Positions 10,129 through 17,868 of a stretch of DNA of 39,400 nucleotides are shown here, piece after piece (positions within the stretch are counted from its first letter, which is position 1; each line of letters starts with the position of its first letter). The notes beneath the pieces were generated by a model, which saw nothing but the letters and a program-made list of their open reading frames with translations, did no database searches and was not told where the DNA came from. The position numbers and the translations under genes are program-made. Source of the stretch: Deinococcus hopiensis KR-140 (GTDB lineage Bacteria > Deinococcota > Deinococci > Deinococcales > Deinococcaceae); contig CALPYF020000040.1 in NCBI GenBank assembly GCA_943327755.2, positions 1 to 39,400 on the forward strand. The letters are read 5' to 3'.

Positions 10129-10166
10129 TTCTTCGCTCAGATAAGCAATATAGAAGAATACTGAGC
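10129..10166. other. AT-rich interleaved inverted repeats in the GH42-lacI gap
   Basis: Within the 306-nt divergent gap the only strongly AT-rich patch holds two interleaved arm pairs: TTCTTC (10129-10134) with GAAGAA (10153-10158), and GCTCAG (10135-10140) with CTGAGC (10161-10166). The order A-B-A'-B' is pseudoknot-like rather than nested. The remainder of the gap has no recognised gene. Confidence 0.3.
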
Positions 10167-10228
10167 TGCCTTTCCGGGCCAAGCTATCCGGGTTCCAGAA
10201 CGATTCAGAACAGAGGACTGACACGAAG

Positions 10229-10242
10229 TGTTAGCCTTAACA
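10229..10242 (+). promoter_or_regulatory. LacI-type operator overlapping the lacI -10 box
   Basis: TGTTA (10229-10233) and TAACA (10238-10242) form a perfect dyad in the 14-mer TGTTAGCCTTAACA. It covers the leaderless -10 box TAGCCT (10232-10237), which lies 6 nt before ATG 10244. Binding here would block the gene's own transcription, so autorepression is likely. Confidence 0.6.
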
Positions 10243-10243
10243 T

Positions 10244-11323
10244 ATGGCCGATCACCCCGAACGTCGCGTGCCCACCCTGATGGACGTCGCCGACCGGGCC
10301 GGGGTATCCGCGCAGACCGTCTCGCGCGTCGTGAACGGCCAGGGTCCCGTCGCCGCCCGCACCCGCGCGCGCGTCATGGACGCCATCGGCGAACTGAACT
10401 ACGTCCCCAACCGCCTCGCCCGCGGACTGGCGAGGCAGCGCAGCCTCTCGATCGGGTTCGCCACGAACGACATCTCCCTGCACGCCCCCTCGCAGCTCGC
10501 CTCCGCCATCGAGGGCGCCGCGCGGCAGGCCGGGTACAGCCTGATCGTCACGATCGTCGCCGGGTACGGCCTCGCGCCCGTCACACACGCCCTGCGCGCC
10601 CTGCGCGAACGGCAGGTGGACGGCGCGCTGATCAACGCCTCCCTGTCCCCAGGCGACGCGCACGAGATCACCGCGCGCTTCCCGGACCTCCCCTGCATGT
10701 TCATGGACGTGCCCCCGAGCGCCGGTGTGCCCGGCGCGCTGCTCGATCAGGCGCTCGGCGCGCGCCTCGGCGCGGACCACCTGCTGAACCTGGGCCACAC
10801 CCGCATCGCCTGCATCGATGCGCCCCAGGGCGCCGTGGCGGAACAGGCCCGCCTGCGCGGCTGGGAGGACACCCTCGCCGCGCGCGGCCTGAGCCTCGTG
10901 GCGCGCGCGGCGGGCGACTGGAGTCCCGCCAGCGGCTACGCCGCCACCCAGACCCTCTTGGCGGGCGGCGTGCCGTTCACGGGCCTGCTCGTCGCGAACG
11001 ACCAGATGGCCGTCGGCGCGCTGCGCGCCCTGTGGGAACGCGGCGTGAACGTCCCGGCGGACGTATCCGTCGTCGGCTACGACGACACCGCCGAGAGCGC
11101 CCTGCTCATCCCGCCCCTGACGACCGTCCGGCAGGACTTCCCGCTGCTGGGCCGCCGCGCCTTCGCGCACCTGCACGCCCTCCTGCGCAGCGAGACGCAC
11201 CCCCCGACCCTCAGCACCCCGGAACTCGTCGTGCGGGCCAGCACCGCCCCGCCCCCCGGACCGGAGCGGCAGGACGTGCAGGCCGCGCTGCGCACCCTGA
11301 TGGCCGCCCTGACGCGCCCATGA
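10244..11323 (+). CDS. LacI-family transcriptional regulator
   Basis: 359 aa. N-terminal LacI helix-turn-helix (about 10-35: TLMDVADRAGVSAQTVSRVVNG, shown here only as a family landmark) with hinge segment YVPNRLARGLA, followed by a periplasmic-binding-protein-like effector domain (about 70-330) with the usual DQMAVGALRALWERG and DVSVVGYDDT segments. ATG 10244 is preceded by TAGCCT at leaderless spacing and an inverted repeat, pointing to a leaderless, self-regulated gene. Divergent from the GH42-GH53-binding-protein genes, it is the natural candidate for their sugar-responsive repressor; the inducer would be galactose or a galacto-oligosaccharide. Whether it also binds the CG-centred operators of the GH3 gene is uncertain, since those differ in sequence. 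Confidence 0.93.
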   Translation: MADHPERRVPTLMDVADRAGVSAQTVSRVVNGQGPVAARTRARVMDAIGELNYVPNRLARGLARQRSLSIGFATNDISLHAPSQLASAIEGAARQAGYSLIVTIVAGYGLAPVTHALRALRERQVDGALINASLSPGDAHEITARFPDLPCMFMDVPPSAGVPGALLDQALGARLGADHLLNLGHTRIACIDAPQGAVAEQARLRGWEDTLAARGLSLVARAAGDWSPASGYAATQTLLAGGVPFTGLLVANDQMAVGALRALWERGVNVPADVSVVGYDDTAESALLIPPLTTVRQDFPLLGRRAFAHLHALLRSETHPPTLSTPELVVRASTAPPPGPERQDVQAALRTLMAALTRP

Positions 11324-11392
11324 GTCCGGGTCAGCGGCGCCGCATGGCCTGCACGCCGTTCAGATTCGCGGGCGGCCCCGACGCGGGGCAGG

Positions 11393-11398
11393 CATAAT
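11393..11398 (+). promoter_or_regulatory. -10 box (CATAAT) of the SDR-KAS III operon
   Basis: CATAAT ends 8 nt before ATG 11407, with no ribosome site between. This is the same short geometry as the other leaderless promoters here. No -35 stands out. It indicates that the four-gene unit has its own promoter rather than reading through from lacI. Confidence 0.5.
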
Positions 11399-11406
11399 CG
11401 CGGGCG

Positions 11407-12375
11407 ATGACCATTCTGGTGACGGGGGCGACCGGGTTCCTGGGCGGGGTGACGGCCCGGGAACTTGCGCGGGCCGGGCATGCCGTGACGGGCCTGGGCC
11501 GGGACGCGCACAGGGGTGCGGCGCTGGAGGCGGACGGCGTGCGCTTCGTGGCGGCCGACCTGCGCGGCGCGGACTGGGACGCGCTGCTGGACGGGGTAGA
11601 GGGGGTGGTGCATGCGGCGGCCCGCTCGACGCTGTGGGGGCACGCGGCGGATTTCCACGCGGACAACGTGGCTCCCAGCGCGGCACTGGCCCGGGCGTGC
11701 GCGCGGCGGGGCGTGCGGCTGGTGCATGTCAGCACGCCCAGCGTGTACAACGCGACCGGATTCACGCAGGCGGTGCGGGAGGATACCCGGGTCGGCCCGC
11801 GCTTCGACAGCCTGTACGCCCGCAGCAAGTGGCAGGCGGAACAGGCCGTGCGTGCCGCGCTGCCCGACGCGACGATCCTGCGCCCACGCGGCATCTACGG
11901 CGTGGGGGATACCAGCATCGTGCCCCGGCTGGCCGCCGCGCTGCACGCCGGTCGCCTGCCGCGTCTGACCAGCAGCGAGGTCTGGACCGACCTGACCGAC
12001 GTGCGCAACGTCGCCCACGCGATCAAGCTGGCCCTGACCCGCCCCGCGCCCGGCGTGTTCAACGTCACCGACGGGCAGGCGATCCCGCTGTGGGCGACGC
12101 TGGACCGGCTGGCCGACACGCTGGGTGTGCCCAGACCGACCCGCCGGGTGCCCGCGCGGCTGCTGGAGGGGGTGGCGGCGGCGCTGGAACTCGGTGCGCG
12201 CCTGCACCCGGACCGGCCCGAGCCCCCCCTGACGGCCAGCGGCGTGCGCCTCCTGACGCGGCCCATGACGCTGGACCTGACCCGTGCCCGCGAGCGACTG
12301 GGGTACGCGCCGGTCGTCACGCCTGAGCGGGGCTTCGCGGACGTGTTCGCAGCGCTCAGGGCGGCGCAGGCATGA
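11407..12375 (+). CDS. NAD(P)-dependent epimerase/dehydratase (extended SDR, OleD/3-beta-HSD-like)
   Basis: 322 aa extended short-chain dehydrogenase. The Rossmann motif TGATGFLGG (about 6-14) and the catalytic YARSK (YxxxK) with an upstream Ser (VSTPSVYN) are intact. The C-terminal part resembles 3-beta-hydroxysteroid dehydrogenase/OleD-type reductases rather than sugar-nucleotide epimerases. Such enzymes reduce a beta-keto acyl group to beta-hydroxy. It is the first gene of a four-gene unit; its TGA overlaps the next ATG (ATGA 12372-12375). A short leaderless promoter precedes it. In the operon context a reduction of the ketone made by the KAS III-like enzyme is the likely step, but this is inference. 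Confidence 0.85.
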   Translation: MTILVTGATGFLGGVTARELARAGHAVTGLGRDAHRGAALEADGVRFVAADLRGADWDALLDGVEGVVHAAARSTLWGHAADFHADNVAPSAALARACARRGVRLVHVSTPSVYNATGFTQAVREDTRVGPRFDSLYARSKWQAEQAVRAALPDATILRPRGIYGVGDTSIVPRLAAALHAGRLPRLTSSEVWTDLTDVRNVAHAIKLALTRPAPGVFNVTDGQAIPLWATLDRLADTLGVPRPTRRVPARLLEGVAAALELGARLHPDRPEPPLTASGVRLLTRPMTLDLTRARERLGYAPVVTPERGFADVFAALRAAQA

Positions 12376-13190
12376 GCGTCCGGGTCGTGCCGCTGCGGGC
12401 CGGGTCGTGCCTGAACCTCGCGGCGATCACCGAACGCGGCGCGCCCTGGCGGGTGCAGGCGTACCCGGCGGGCTTCACGCTGATCCTGCACCCCACGCGC
12501 GGCCCCGTGCTGTTCGACACCGGCTACGGCGCGGACGTCGTGACCGCCATGCGCCGCTGGCCGGGCCTGATCTACGGCCTGATCACCCCCGTGCAGTTCG
12601 GCCCGCACGACTCCGCGCGCGAGCAGCTGCGCGTCCTGGGTTTCCCCCCGGAGGAGGTCCGGCACGTGATCGTCTCGCACCTGCACGCCGATCACGTGGG
12701 GGGCCTGCGGGACTTCCCGCACGCGACCTTCCACCTCGACCGCCGCGCCTGGGAGCCCCTGCGGCCCCTGCGGGGCGTGCGGGCGGTGCGCCGGGCGTAC
12801 CTGCCGGAACTCCTCCCGGACGACTTCGAGGACCGCTGCGCGTGGCTGGACTTCGGAAGTGCCGGGGACGCCCTGCACCCCTTCACGGAGGTCGCGGACG
12901 TTTTCGGGGACGGCCTGCTGCGCGCCGTGCCGCTTCCCGGTCACGCGCCGGGCATGGTGGGCCTCCTGGCGCGGGAGGAGGCTGGCCTGACCGTCCTGGC
13001 CGCCGACGCCGCCTGGAGCGTCCGCGCGGGCCGCGAGGAGCGCCCGGTGCACCCGCTGGCCCGCGTGGCCTTCCACGACCCCGCGCAGGAATCTGCGAGC
13101 GGCGCGGCCCTGCGAGCCTTCCTGCACGCGAATCCCGCTGCGAGGCTGCACGTCAGCCACGACGCGCCCGAAGGCTGGACCGCCCCATGA
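12372..13190 (+). CDS. Metallo-beta-lactamase-fold hydrolase
   Basis: 272 aa MBL-fold metal hydrolase. The metal motif SHLHADHVGG supplies His103, His105, Asp107 and His108; later ligands are in PLPGHAPGM and in LAADAAW, with a C-terminal His in HVSHD. No signal peptide, so cytoplasmic. The fold is used by lactonases, thioesterases and glyoxalase-II-type enzymes. Its start overlaps the SDR stop and its own stop overlaps the next start (ATGA 13187-13190), so it is translated with the pathway. It occupies the slot that an alpha/beta hydrolase (OleB) takes in olefin/beta-lactone clusters. A thioester or lactone substrate is likely but unproven. Confidence 0.85.
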   Translation: MSVRVVPLRAGSCLNLAAITERGAPWRVQAYPAGFTLILHPTRGPVLFDTGYGADVVTAMRRWPGLIYGLITPVQFGPHDSAREQLRVLGFPPEEVRHVIVSHLHADHVGGLRDFPHATFHLDRRAWEPLRPLRGVRAVRRAYLPELLPDDFEDRCAWLDFGSAGDALHPFTEVADVFGDGLLRAVPLPGHAPGMVGLLAREEAGLTVLAADAAWSVRAGREERPVHPLARVAFHDPAQESASGAALRAFLHANPAARLHVSHDAPEGWTAP

Positions 13191-14509
13191 ATCTGGATGG
13201 CCCTGTGAATACAGTCCTGACCCTGCTGGGCGCGCTGGACGACGCCCGGCTGACCTTCCGCACCCGTGCGGCGCTGGAACGCCATCAGGATCGCCTCGCG
13301 CACGGGCACCTGCGCTGGGTGGCCGCGCACAGCCCCGCCGTCGCCGCCCGCTTCCGCGCTGCCGGACTCCCGCTGGGCCGCTGGCGCGAGCTGCCCCCCA
13401 CCGACAAGGCCGCCATGCTCGCCACGTTCGACACGCTGAACACCGTGGGCGTCACGCTGGAGCGCGCCCTGGCGGTGGGGCGGCAGGCGGAACGCACCCG
13501 CGATTTCACCCCCACCCTCGCCACGCCTGCCGGACCCGTCACCGTCGGCCTGTCCACCGGCACGAGCGGCACCCAGGGCGTCTTTCTGGTCAGCCGCGCT
13601 GAGCAGGCCCGCTGGGCCGGGACCGTGCTGCGCCACCTGCTGCCCGGCGGGCTGTGGGGGCTGCTGCGCCCGCAGCGGGTCGCGTTCTTCCTGCGGGCCG
13701 ACAGCCCCCTATACCGCAGTGTCCGCCGCCGCCAGCTGGAGTTCCGTTTCTTCGACCTGCTGCGCCCCCTCCCGGACCTGGCCGCCGAGGCCCAGGCGTA
13801 CGCGCCCACCCTGATCGTCGGGCCGCCCGGCGTGCTGCGCGCCCTGCACCGCACCGGCGTGCGCCTGCGCGCCCGGGTGATCAGCGTCGCGGAAGTTCTC
13901 GACCCCGACGACGAGGCTGCCCTGCGCGACTGGGGTGACATGGTGCAGGTCTATCAGGCCACCGAGGGCCTCCTGGCGCTGCCGTGCCCGCACGGGTCGC
14001 TGCACCTGAACGAGGCGCACGTCCACTTCGACCTCGAACCGCTGGGAGACGGCCTGCACCGCCCGGTCATCACCGACCTGCGCCGCCGCGCGCAGCCGTT
14101 CATCCGCCACCGCCTCGACGACGCCCTGCGCCTCCACCCTGACCCGTGCCCCTGCGGGCAGGCCGCGCGCCGCGTGCACAGCATCGCGGGTCGCCAGGAC
14201 GACGCGCTGCACCTGCCCGGACCGGCAGGGGAGAGCGTGACCGTCTGGCCGGACTTCCTGCGCGGCGCGCTGGCGGGCGTGCCGGGCCTGCGCGAGTACC
14301 GCGCCGACCAGACCGGCCCCCACCAGATCACGCTGCACCTCGACCCACACACCCCGGACACCCAGACCCACGCCCGGAACGCCGTCCGGGACGCCCTGCG
14401 CCGCAGCCACGCCGACCCCGACCGCCTCACCTTCGACATCCGCCCCCTCGACCCCACCCCGCCCGGCACGAAACGCCGCCGCGTCACCCGAACCTGGAGG
14501 CCCACGTGA
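13187..14509 (+). CDS. F390-synthetase-related adenylate-forming enzyme
   Basis: 440 aa member of the phenylacetate-CoA ligase/coenzyme F390 synthetase branch of adenylate-forming enzymes. The phosphate-binding loop STGTSGT (residues 123-129) is intact, followed by YQATEGLLALPCPHG (the aromatic-Thr-Glu adenine motif) and a C-terminal ITDLRRRAQPFIRHRLDD segment with a nearby CPCG pair. No F420-dependent genes are nearby, so real F390 synthesis is unlikely. More probably it activates a carboxylic acid as acyl-AMP. ATG 13187 overlaps the MBL stop by 4 nt. The next gene's GTG overlaps its TGA, and the ribosome site CTGGAGG for that gene lies within its 3' end. Proteins of this type are annotated as putative adenylate-forming enzymes without known substrate. 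Confidence 0.82.
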   Translation: MNLDGPVNTVLTLLGALDDARLTFRTRAALERHQDRLAHGHLRWVAAHSPAVAARFRAAGLPLGRWRELPPTDKAAMLATFDTLNTVGVTLERALAVGRQAERTRDFTPTLATPAGPVTVGLSTGTSGTQGVFLVSRAEQARWAGTVLRHLLPGGLWGLLRPQRVAFFLRADSPLYRSVRRRQLEFRFFDLLRPLPDLAAEAQAYAPTLIVGPPGVLRALHRTGVRLRARVISVAEVLDPDDEAALRDWGDMVQVYQATEGLLALPCPHGSLHLNEAHVHFDLEPLGDGLHRPVITDLRRRAQPFIRHRLDDALRLHPDPCPCGQAARRVHSIAGRQDDALHLPGPAGESVTVWPDFLRGALAGVPGLREYRADQTGPHQITLHLDPHTPDTQTHARNAVRDALRRSHADPDRLTFDIRPLDPTPPGTKRRRVTRTWRPT

Positions 14510-15504
14510 ACCCATCCGACACCGTCCTCGGCGTGCGCCTCCTCGCCACCGCGCAGGCCCTGCCCGCACGCCGCGTCCCCACCGCCGAGGTCGCCCGGCT
14601 GTGCCACGTCCCTGAAGCCATCGCCCTGAAACGCAGCGGCGTCCACGAACGCCGCTGGCTGTCCGGCACCGAGACCGCCCTGACCCTCGGCACGCAGGCC
14701 GCCCGCGAAGCCCTACAACGCGCGGGCCTGAACGTCAGCGACGTGGACGTCCTCCTGAACGCCAGCGGCAGCCAGCTGCAACCCATCCCCGACGGCGCCG
14801 CCCTCTACGCCCGCGAACTCGGCCTCACCGGCACCGCCACGTACTCCCTGCACGGCACCTGCCTCAGCTTCCTGCTGGCCCTCCAGCACGCCGCCCTCCT
14901 CATCCACACCGGCCGGGCCCGGCACGTTCTGATCATCAGCAGCGAGGGTGGCAGCGTCGGCCTGAACCCCGCCCAACCCGAGAGCACCCTCCTGATCGGC
15001 GACGGCGCTGCCGCCGTCCTCCTCGGGCCCCCTACCCGCCCCGGCCAGGGCCTCCACGCCACCCGCATCGAGACGCACCCCGCCGGAGCCGACCACACCC
15101 GCATCACCGGCGGCGGCACCCTGCGGCACCCCAACCACCCAACCGCCACACCCACCGACTTCACCTTCGACATGCAGGGACTCCAGGTCCTGAAACTCGC
15201 CAGCCGCGTCGTTCCGCCCTTCCTCGAACGCCTGCGGCCCGGCCTGAGTCACGGCCTGCCGGGCATCACGCGCGTCATCCCACACCAGGCGAGTCAGGCG
15301 GGTCTCGACCTGTTGCGCCGCTACGGCTGGCCCGAGGAACAGGTGGAAGTCACCCTCCGCACCCTGGGCAACGTCATCGCCGCCAGCCTGCCCCTCACGC
15401 TGCATCAGGCGGTCGAGGCGAGGCGGCTGAAGGAGGGCGACACCGCGTTGCTCGTCGGCACGGGGGCGGGGCTAATCGCGGGCGGGGTGATCTGGGAGTT
15501 GTAG
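14506..15504 (+). CDS. 3-oxoacyl-ACP synthase III-like condensing enzyme (FabH/OleA-type)
   Basis: 332 aa thiolase-superfamily enzyme with a complete Cys-His-Asn triad: Cys119 (SLHGTCLSF), His260 (VIPHQASQ) and Asn289 (LGNVIAAS). It condenses an acyl thioester with a second unit. GTG 14506 overlaps the stop of the ligase gene (GTGA) and has CTGGAGG 6 nt upstream. No ACP, FabD or FabG genes are next to it, so it is unlikely to be the housekeeping fabH. The Glu that OleA contributes ahead of its Cys seems to be replaced by a hydrophobic residue near Ile94, which argues against a strict OleA. Last gene of the four-gene unit. Which thioesters it uses cannot be told. Confidence 0.88.
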   Translation: MNPSDTVLGVRLLATAQALPARRVPTAEVARLCHVPEAIALKRSGVHERRWLSGTETALTLGTQAAREALQRAGLNVSDVDVLLNASGSQLQPIPDGAALYARELGLTGTATYSLHGTCLSFLLALQHAALLIHTGRARHVLIISSEGGSVGLNPAQPESTLLIGDGAAAVLLGPPTRPGQGLHATRIETHPAGADHTRITGGGTLRHPNHPTATPTDFTFDMQGLQVLKLASRVVPPFLERLRPGLSHGLPGITRVIPHQASQAGLDLLRRYGWPEEQVEVTLRTLGNVIAASLPLTLHQAVEARRLKEGDTALLVGTGAGLIAGGVIWEL

Positions 15505-15539
15505 GTGTGCGCCTCGCGGCGGGCGGCCCCACCCCCCAG

Positions 15540-15564
15540 CCCCCTACTCCAGAGGGGTAGGGGG
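15540..15564. repeat. CCCCCTAC hairpin element after the KAS III gene
   Basis: An 11-nt arm CCCCCTACTCC (15540-15550) faces GGGGTAGGGGG (15554-15564) across a 3-nt loop, with one G-U pair. It begins 36 nt after the KAS III stop. There is no T run, so it is either a factor-dependent end or a dispersed palindromic repeat. Confidence 0.5.
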
Positions 15565-15778
15565 AGCTGACGTTGGCACTGGGCAAGAGTTTTGACTGGT
15601 GCGGCGTGTTCGTGGTGTGAGGTGACGTGTCCGGCCTCGACGCCATCCGCTGCGCCCGTTGCAGGCCCGCGCGCTTCGCGCACGACGGCCGGTGGCATTC
15701 AGCGGTCGGAAGCTGTGGGGGACGCTTCGGGCCGCTGATCTACTTTTCGGGCTTCGGCAGAAGCATGTTTTTCAGGCT

Positions 15779-15819
15779 CCCCTCAAGGAGAGCTGCCGCC
15801 GCCGCAGGCGACTGAGGGG
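15779..15819. repeat. CCCCTCA…TGAGGGG hairpin element in the KAS III-aroA gap
   Basis: CCCCTCA (15779-15785) and TGAGGGG (15813-15819) close a GC-rich loop containing GCCGCC/GGCG words. It belongs to a roughly 200-nt non-coding stretch (about 15620-15860) with no acceptable gene. The look is that of a dispersed Deinococcus intergenic repeat, but copies elsewhere cannot be checked here. Confidence 0.4.
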
Positions 15820-15904
15820 TCCCGCTGCGGAGCAGCCTCCCCACGATCTACGGGCCCACAGCCCATTCCTGTACAGCACCCCGGCCCAGTTTCTGCGTGC
15901 GGGC

Positions 15905-15910
15905 TACGCT
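15905..15910 (+). promoter_or_regulatory. Leaderless -10 box (TACGCT) of aroA
   Basis: TACGCT is followed by 6 nt and then ATG 15917. No ribosome site is present. The spacing is the same as at the other leaderless starts in this window. Confidence 0.65.
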
Positions 15911-15916
15911 GGCGGC

Positions 15917-17242
15917 ATGAGTGCGGATGGCCTGCCGGAGAAGTTTGACGTGATCGTGCATCCCGCCGCCGAGTTGCGCGGGGAACTGCGGGCGCAGCCG
16001 AGCAAGAACTACACGACGCGGTACCTGCTGGCGGCGGCGCTGGCGGACGGGGAGTCGCGGGTGGTGGGCGTGGCGACCAGCGAGGACGCCGAGGCGATGC
16101 TGCGCTGCCTGGAGGACTGGGGTGCGGGTGTGGAACTGGTGGGTGGGGACGCCGTGATCCGGGGCTTCGGCGCGAGTCCACGTGCGGGCGTGACGCTCAA
16201 TCCCGGAAACGCGGGGGCGGTGGCGCGGTTCCTGATGGGCGTCGCGGCCCTGACGACCGGCACCGACTTCGTGACGGACTACCCGGATTCACTCGGGAAG
16301 CGGCCGCAGGGGGATCTGCTGGAGGCCCTGTCACGCCTGGGCGCGCGCGTGCAGAGCCGTGCGGGGATGTTCCCGCTGTCCATCTCGGGCCCGGTGCGGG
16401 GCGGCGTGGTGGAGGTCAGCGCCGAGCGCAGCAGTCAGTACGCCAGCGCGCTGATGTTCCTGGGCCCGCTGCTCCCGGACGGGCTGGACCTGCGCCTGAC
16501 GGGGAACATCAAGAGTCACGCGCCGCTGCGGCAGACGCTGGACACCCTGGCGGCGTTCGGGGTGCAGGCGTCCGCGAGTGACGACCTGAGCCGCGTCACG
16601 ATTCCCGGTGGGCAGGCGTACCGGGCGGGGCGTGTGCTCGTGCCGGGGGATTACCCGGGCAGCGCGGCGATCCTGGCGGCGGCCGCCACGCGGCCCGGCG
16701 AACTGCGGCTGTCGAACCTCCGCGAGCAGGACCTCCAGGGCGAGCGTGAGGCGCTGAACGTGCTGCTCGAGATGGGCGCCGACCTGACACGCGAGGGCGA
16801 CACCGTGATCGTGCGGGGCGGGCGGCCCCTGCACGCGGTCACGCGCGACGGGGACGGCTTCACGGACGCCGTGCAGGCCCTGACGGCGGCGGCGGCGCTG
16901 GCGGACGGCACGACAACTTGGGAGAACGTGTACACGCTGCGCCTGAAGGAATGCGACCGCATCAGCGACACGCGCCGCGAGCTTCAGCGCCTGGGCCTGA
17001 CCGTCACCGAGACGCAGGACAGCCTGACCGTCACGGGCACGCCCAGCCTCGCGGGGGGCGTCACGGCGGACGGGCACGGCGACCACCGCATGATCATGCT
17101 GCTGACCGTGCTGGGCCTGGGCGCGCAGTCTCCCATCCGGATCACGGGCGCGCATCACATCCGCAAGAGCTACCCGATGTTCTTCCGCCATCTGGAGGCG
17201 CTCGGGGCGAGGTTCGAGTACCCGGAAGCCACGCGCGCCTGA
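15917..17242 (+). CDS. aroA: 3-phosphoshikimate 1-carboxyvinyltransferase (EPSP synthase)
   Basis: 441 aa enzyme of the shikimate pathway: shikimate-3-phosphate plus PEP gives EPSP. Landmarks: N-terminal QPSKNYTTR (Lys30, Arg35; the usual Ser after Lys is Asn31), NPGNAGAVARFL (98-106), GKRPQGDLLEAL, SSQYASALM, DYPGSAAIL, LKECDRISD, HGDHRM, and the C-terminal HIRKSYPMFF lysine. The start is fixed by the -10 box 6 nt upstream; a longer open frame reaches back through non-coding repeats. In the PEP-site loop, E. coli Thr97 and Pro101 correspond to Ala101 and Phe105 here, positions linked to glyphosate sensitivity. Monocistronic with its own terminator. Confidence 0.94.
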   Translation: MSADGLPEKFDVIVHPAAELRGELRAQPSKNYTTRYLLAAALADGESRVVGVATSEDAEAMLRCLEDWGAGVELVGGDAVIRGFGASPRAGVTLNPGNAGAVARFLMGVAALTTGTDFVTDYPDSLGKRPQGDLLEALSRLGARVQSRAGMFPLSISGPVRGGVVEVSAERSSQYASALMFLGPLLPDGLDLRLTGNIKSHAPLRQTLDTLAAFGVQASASDDLSRVTIPGGQAYRAGRVLVPGDYPGSAAILAAAATRPGELRLSNLREQDLQGEREALNVLLEMGADLTREGDTVIVRGGRPLHAVTRDGDGFTDAVQALTAAAALADGTTTWENVYTLRLKECDRISDTRRELQRLGLTVTETQDSLTVTGTPSLAGGVTADGHGDHRMIMLLTVLGLGAQSPIRITGAHHIRKSYPMFFRHLEALGARFEYPEATRA

Positions 17243-17257
17243 CGGGCAGGCCGCCGG

Positions 17258-17288
17258 AAAGCTGCCCTGGACCGGGGCGGCTTTCTCG
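17258..17288 (+). terminator. Terminator of aroA
   Basis: AAAGCTGCCC (17258-17267) pairs with GGGCGGCTTT (17275-17284) with one G-U pair, followed by a short T/C tail. It lies 16 nt after the stop. Confidence 0.65.
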
Positions 17289-17509
17289 TGTCTGGGGGAG
17301 GGTCGGAGCGGCTTTTCTGGAGTGCGTTCAGAATTCGGTGTGGGACGTCTGTCCCGCTCCTATGCTGGGTCGAGCTGGGCGGCAGGTCACCAGCATGCCC
17401 GGCCGGAACGCCGCAAGGGCACCTGAGCGGCGCAGCGCGTGCCTGTCACGGCAGAATCCTCGGCAGCGCCCGTCACAGTCCGCAGGGCCCGTCACAGGAG
17501 GTTGTACCC

Positions 17510-17791
17510 ATGACGCAGTTCAGCAACCCGGATATCGTCGGTGATTCCCCCGCCTGGCTGAGTTTCATCTGGATCGCGTTCACGACCGCGCTGGGCCTGA
17601 TGCTGCTGGGCATCTACTTCATCCCGGTGGACTGGTGGATCAAGGGGTACCTGTACATGGGCACCCTGTTCCTGACCGCCAGCACCCTGACCCTCTCCAA
17701 GAGCCTGCGCGACCGGCACGAACACGAACGCCTCGTGAACCGCGTCAAGAGTGCCCGCACCGAGCAGGTGCTCAGCAAGTTCGATACCTGA
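17510..17791 (+). CDS. YiaA/YiaB-type two-helix inner membrane protein
   Basis: 93 aa. Two hydrophobic segments (about 16-37 and 43-62: SFIWIAFTTALGLMLLGIYF, then a Trp/Lys turn, then YLYMGTLFLTASTLTL) are followed by a basic cytoplasmic tail (KSLRDRHEHERLVNRVKSART). This fits the YiaAB helical-hairpin family, whose biochemical role is unknown. ATG 17510 has a strong CAGGAGGT ribosome site 7 nt upstream, so this gene has a leader, unlike its neighbours. The 220 nt before it hold a TATGCT word near 17360 but no convincing -35. Family assignment rests on topology and length, so it is moderate. Confidence 0.75.
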   Translation: MTQFSNPDIVGDSPAWLSFIWIAFTTALGLMLLGIYFIPVDWWIKGYLYMGTLFLTASTLTLSKSLRDRHEHERLVNRVKSARTEQVLSKFDT

Positions 17792-17868
17792 TCCGGACCT
17801 CCGGGCCGTGAAGCCGCACTTGAGCGCGCCGGTATGCCGGGCTCATGAGCGGCTGATCTGCTGGAGGC

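Noticed and set aside
12284..13186. Upstream extension of the adenylating enzyme frame over the MBL gene
   Set aside because: Low-complexity Arg/Pro/Gly translation; ATG 13187 overlapping the MBL stop fits the operon pattern and the family N-terminus.
15659..15916. 86-residue extension of AroA
   Set aside because: It runs through palindromic non-coding DNA; the -10 box at 15905-15910 and the family N-terminus fix ATG 15917.
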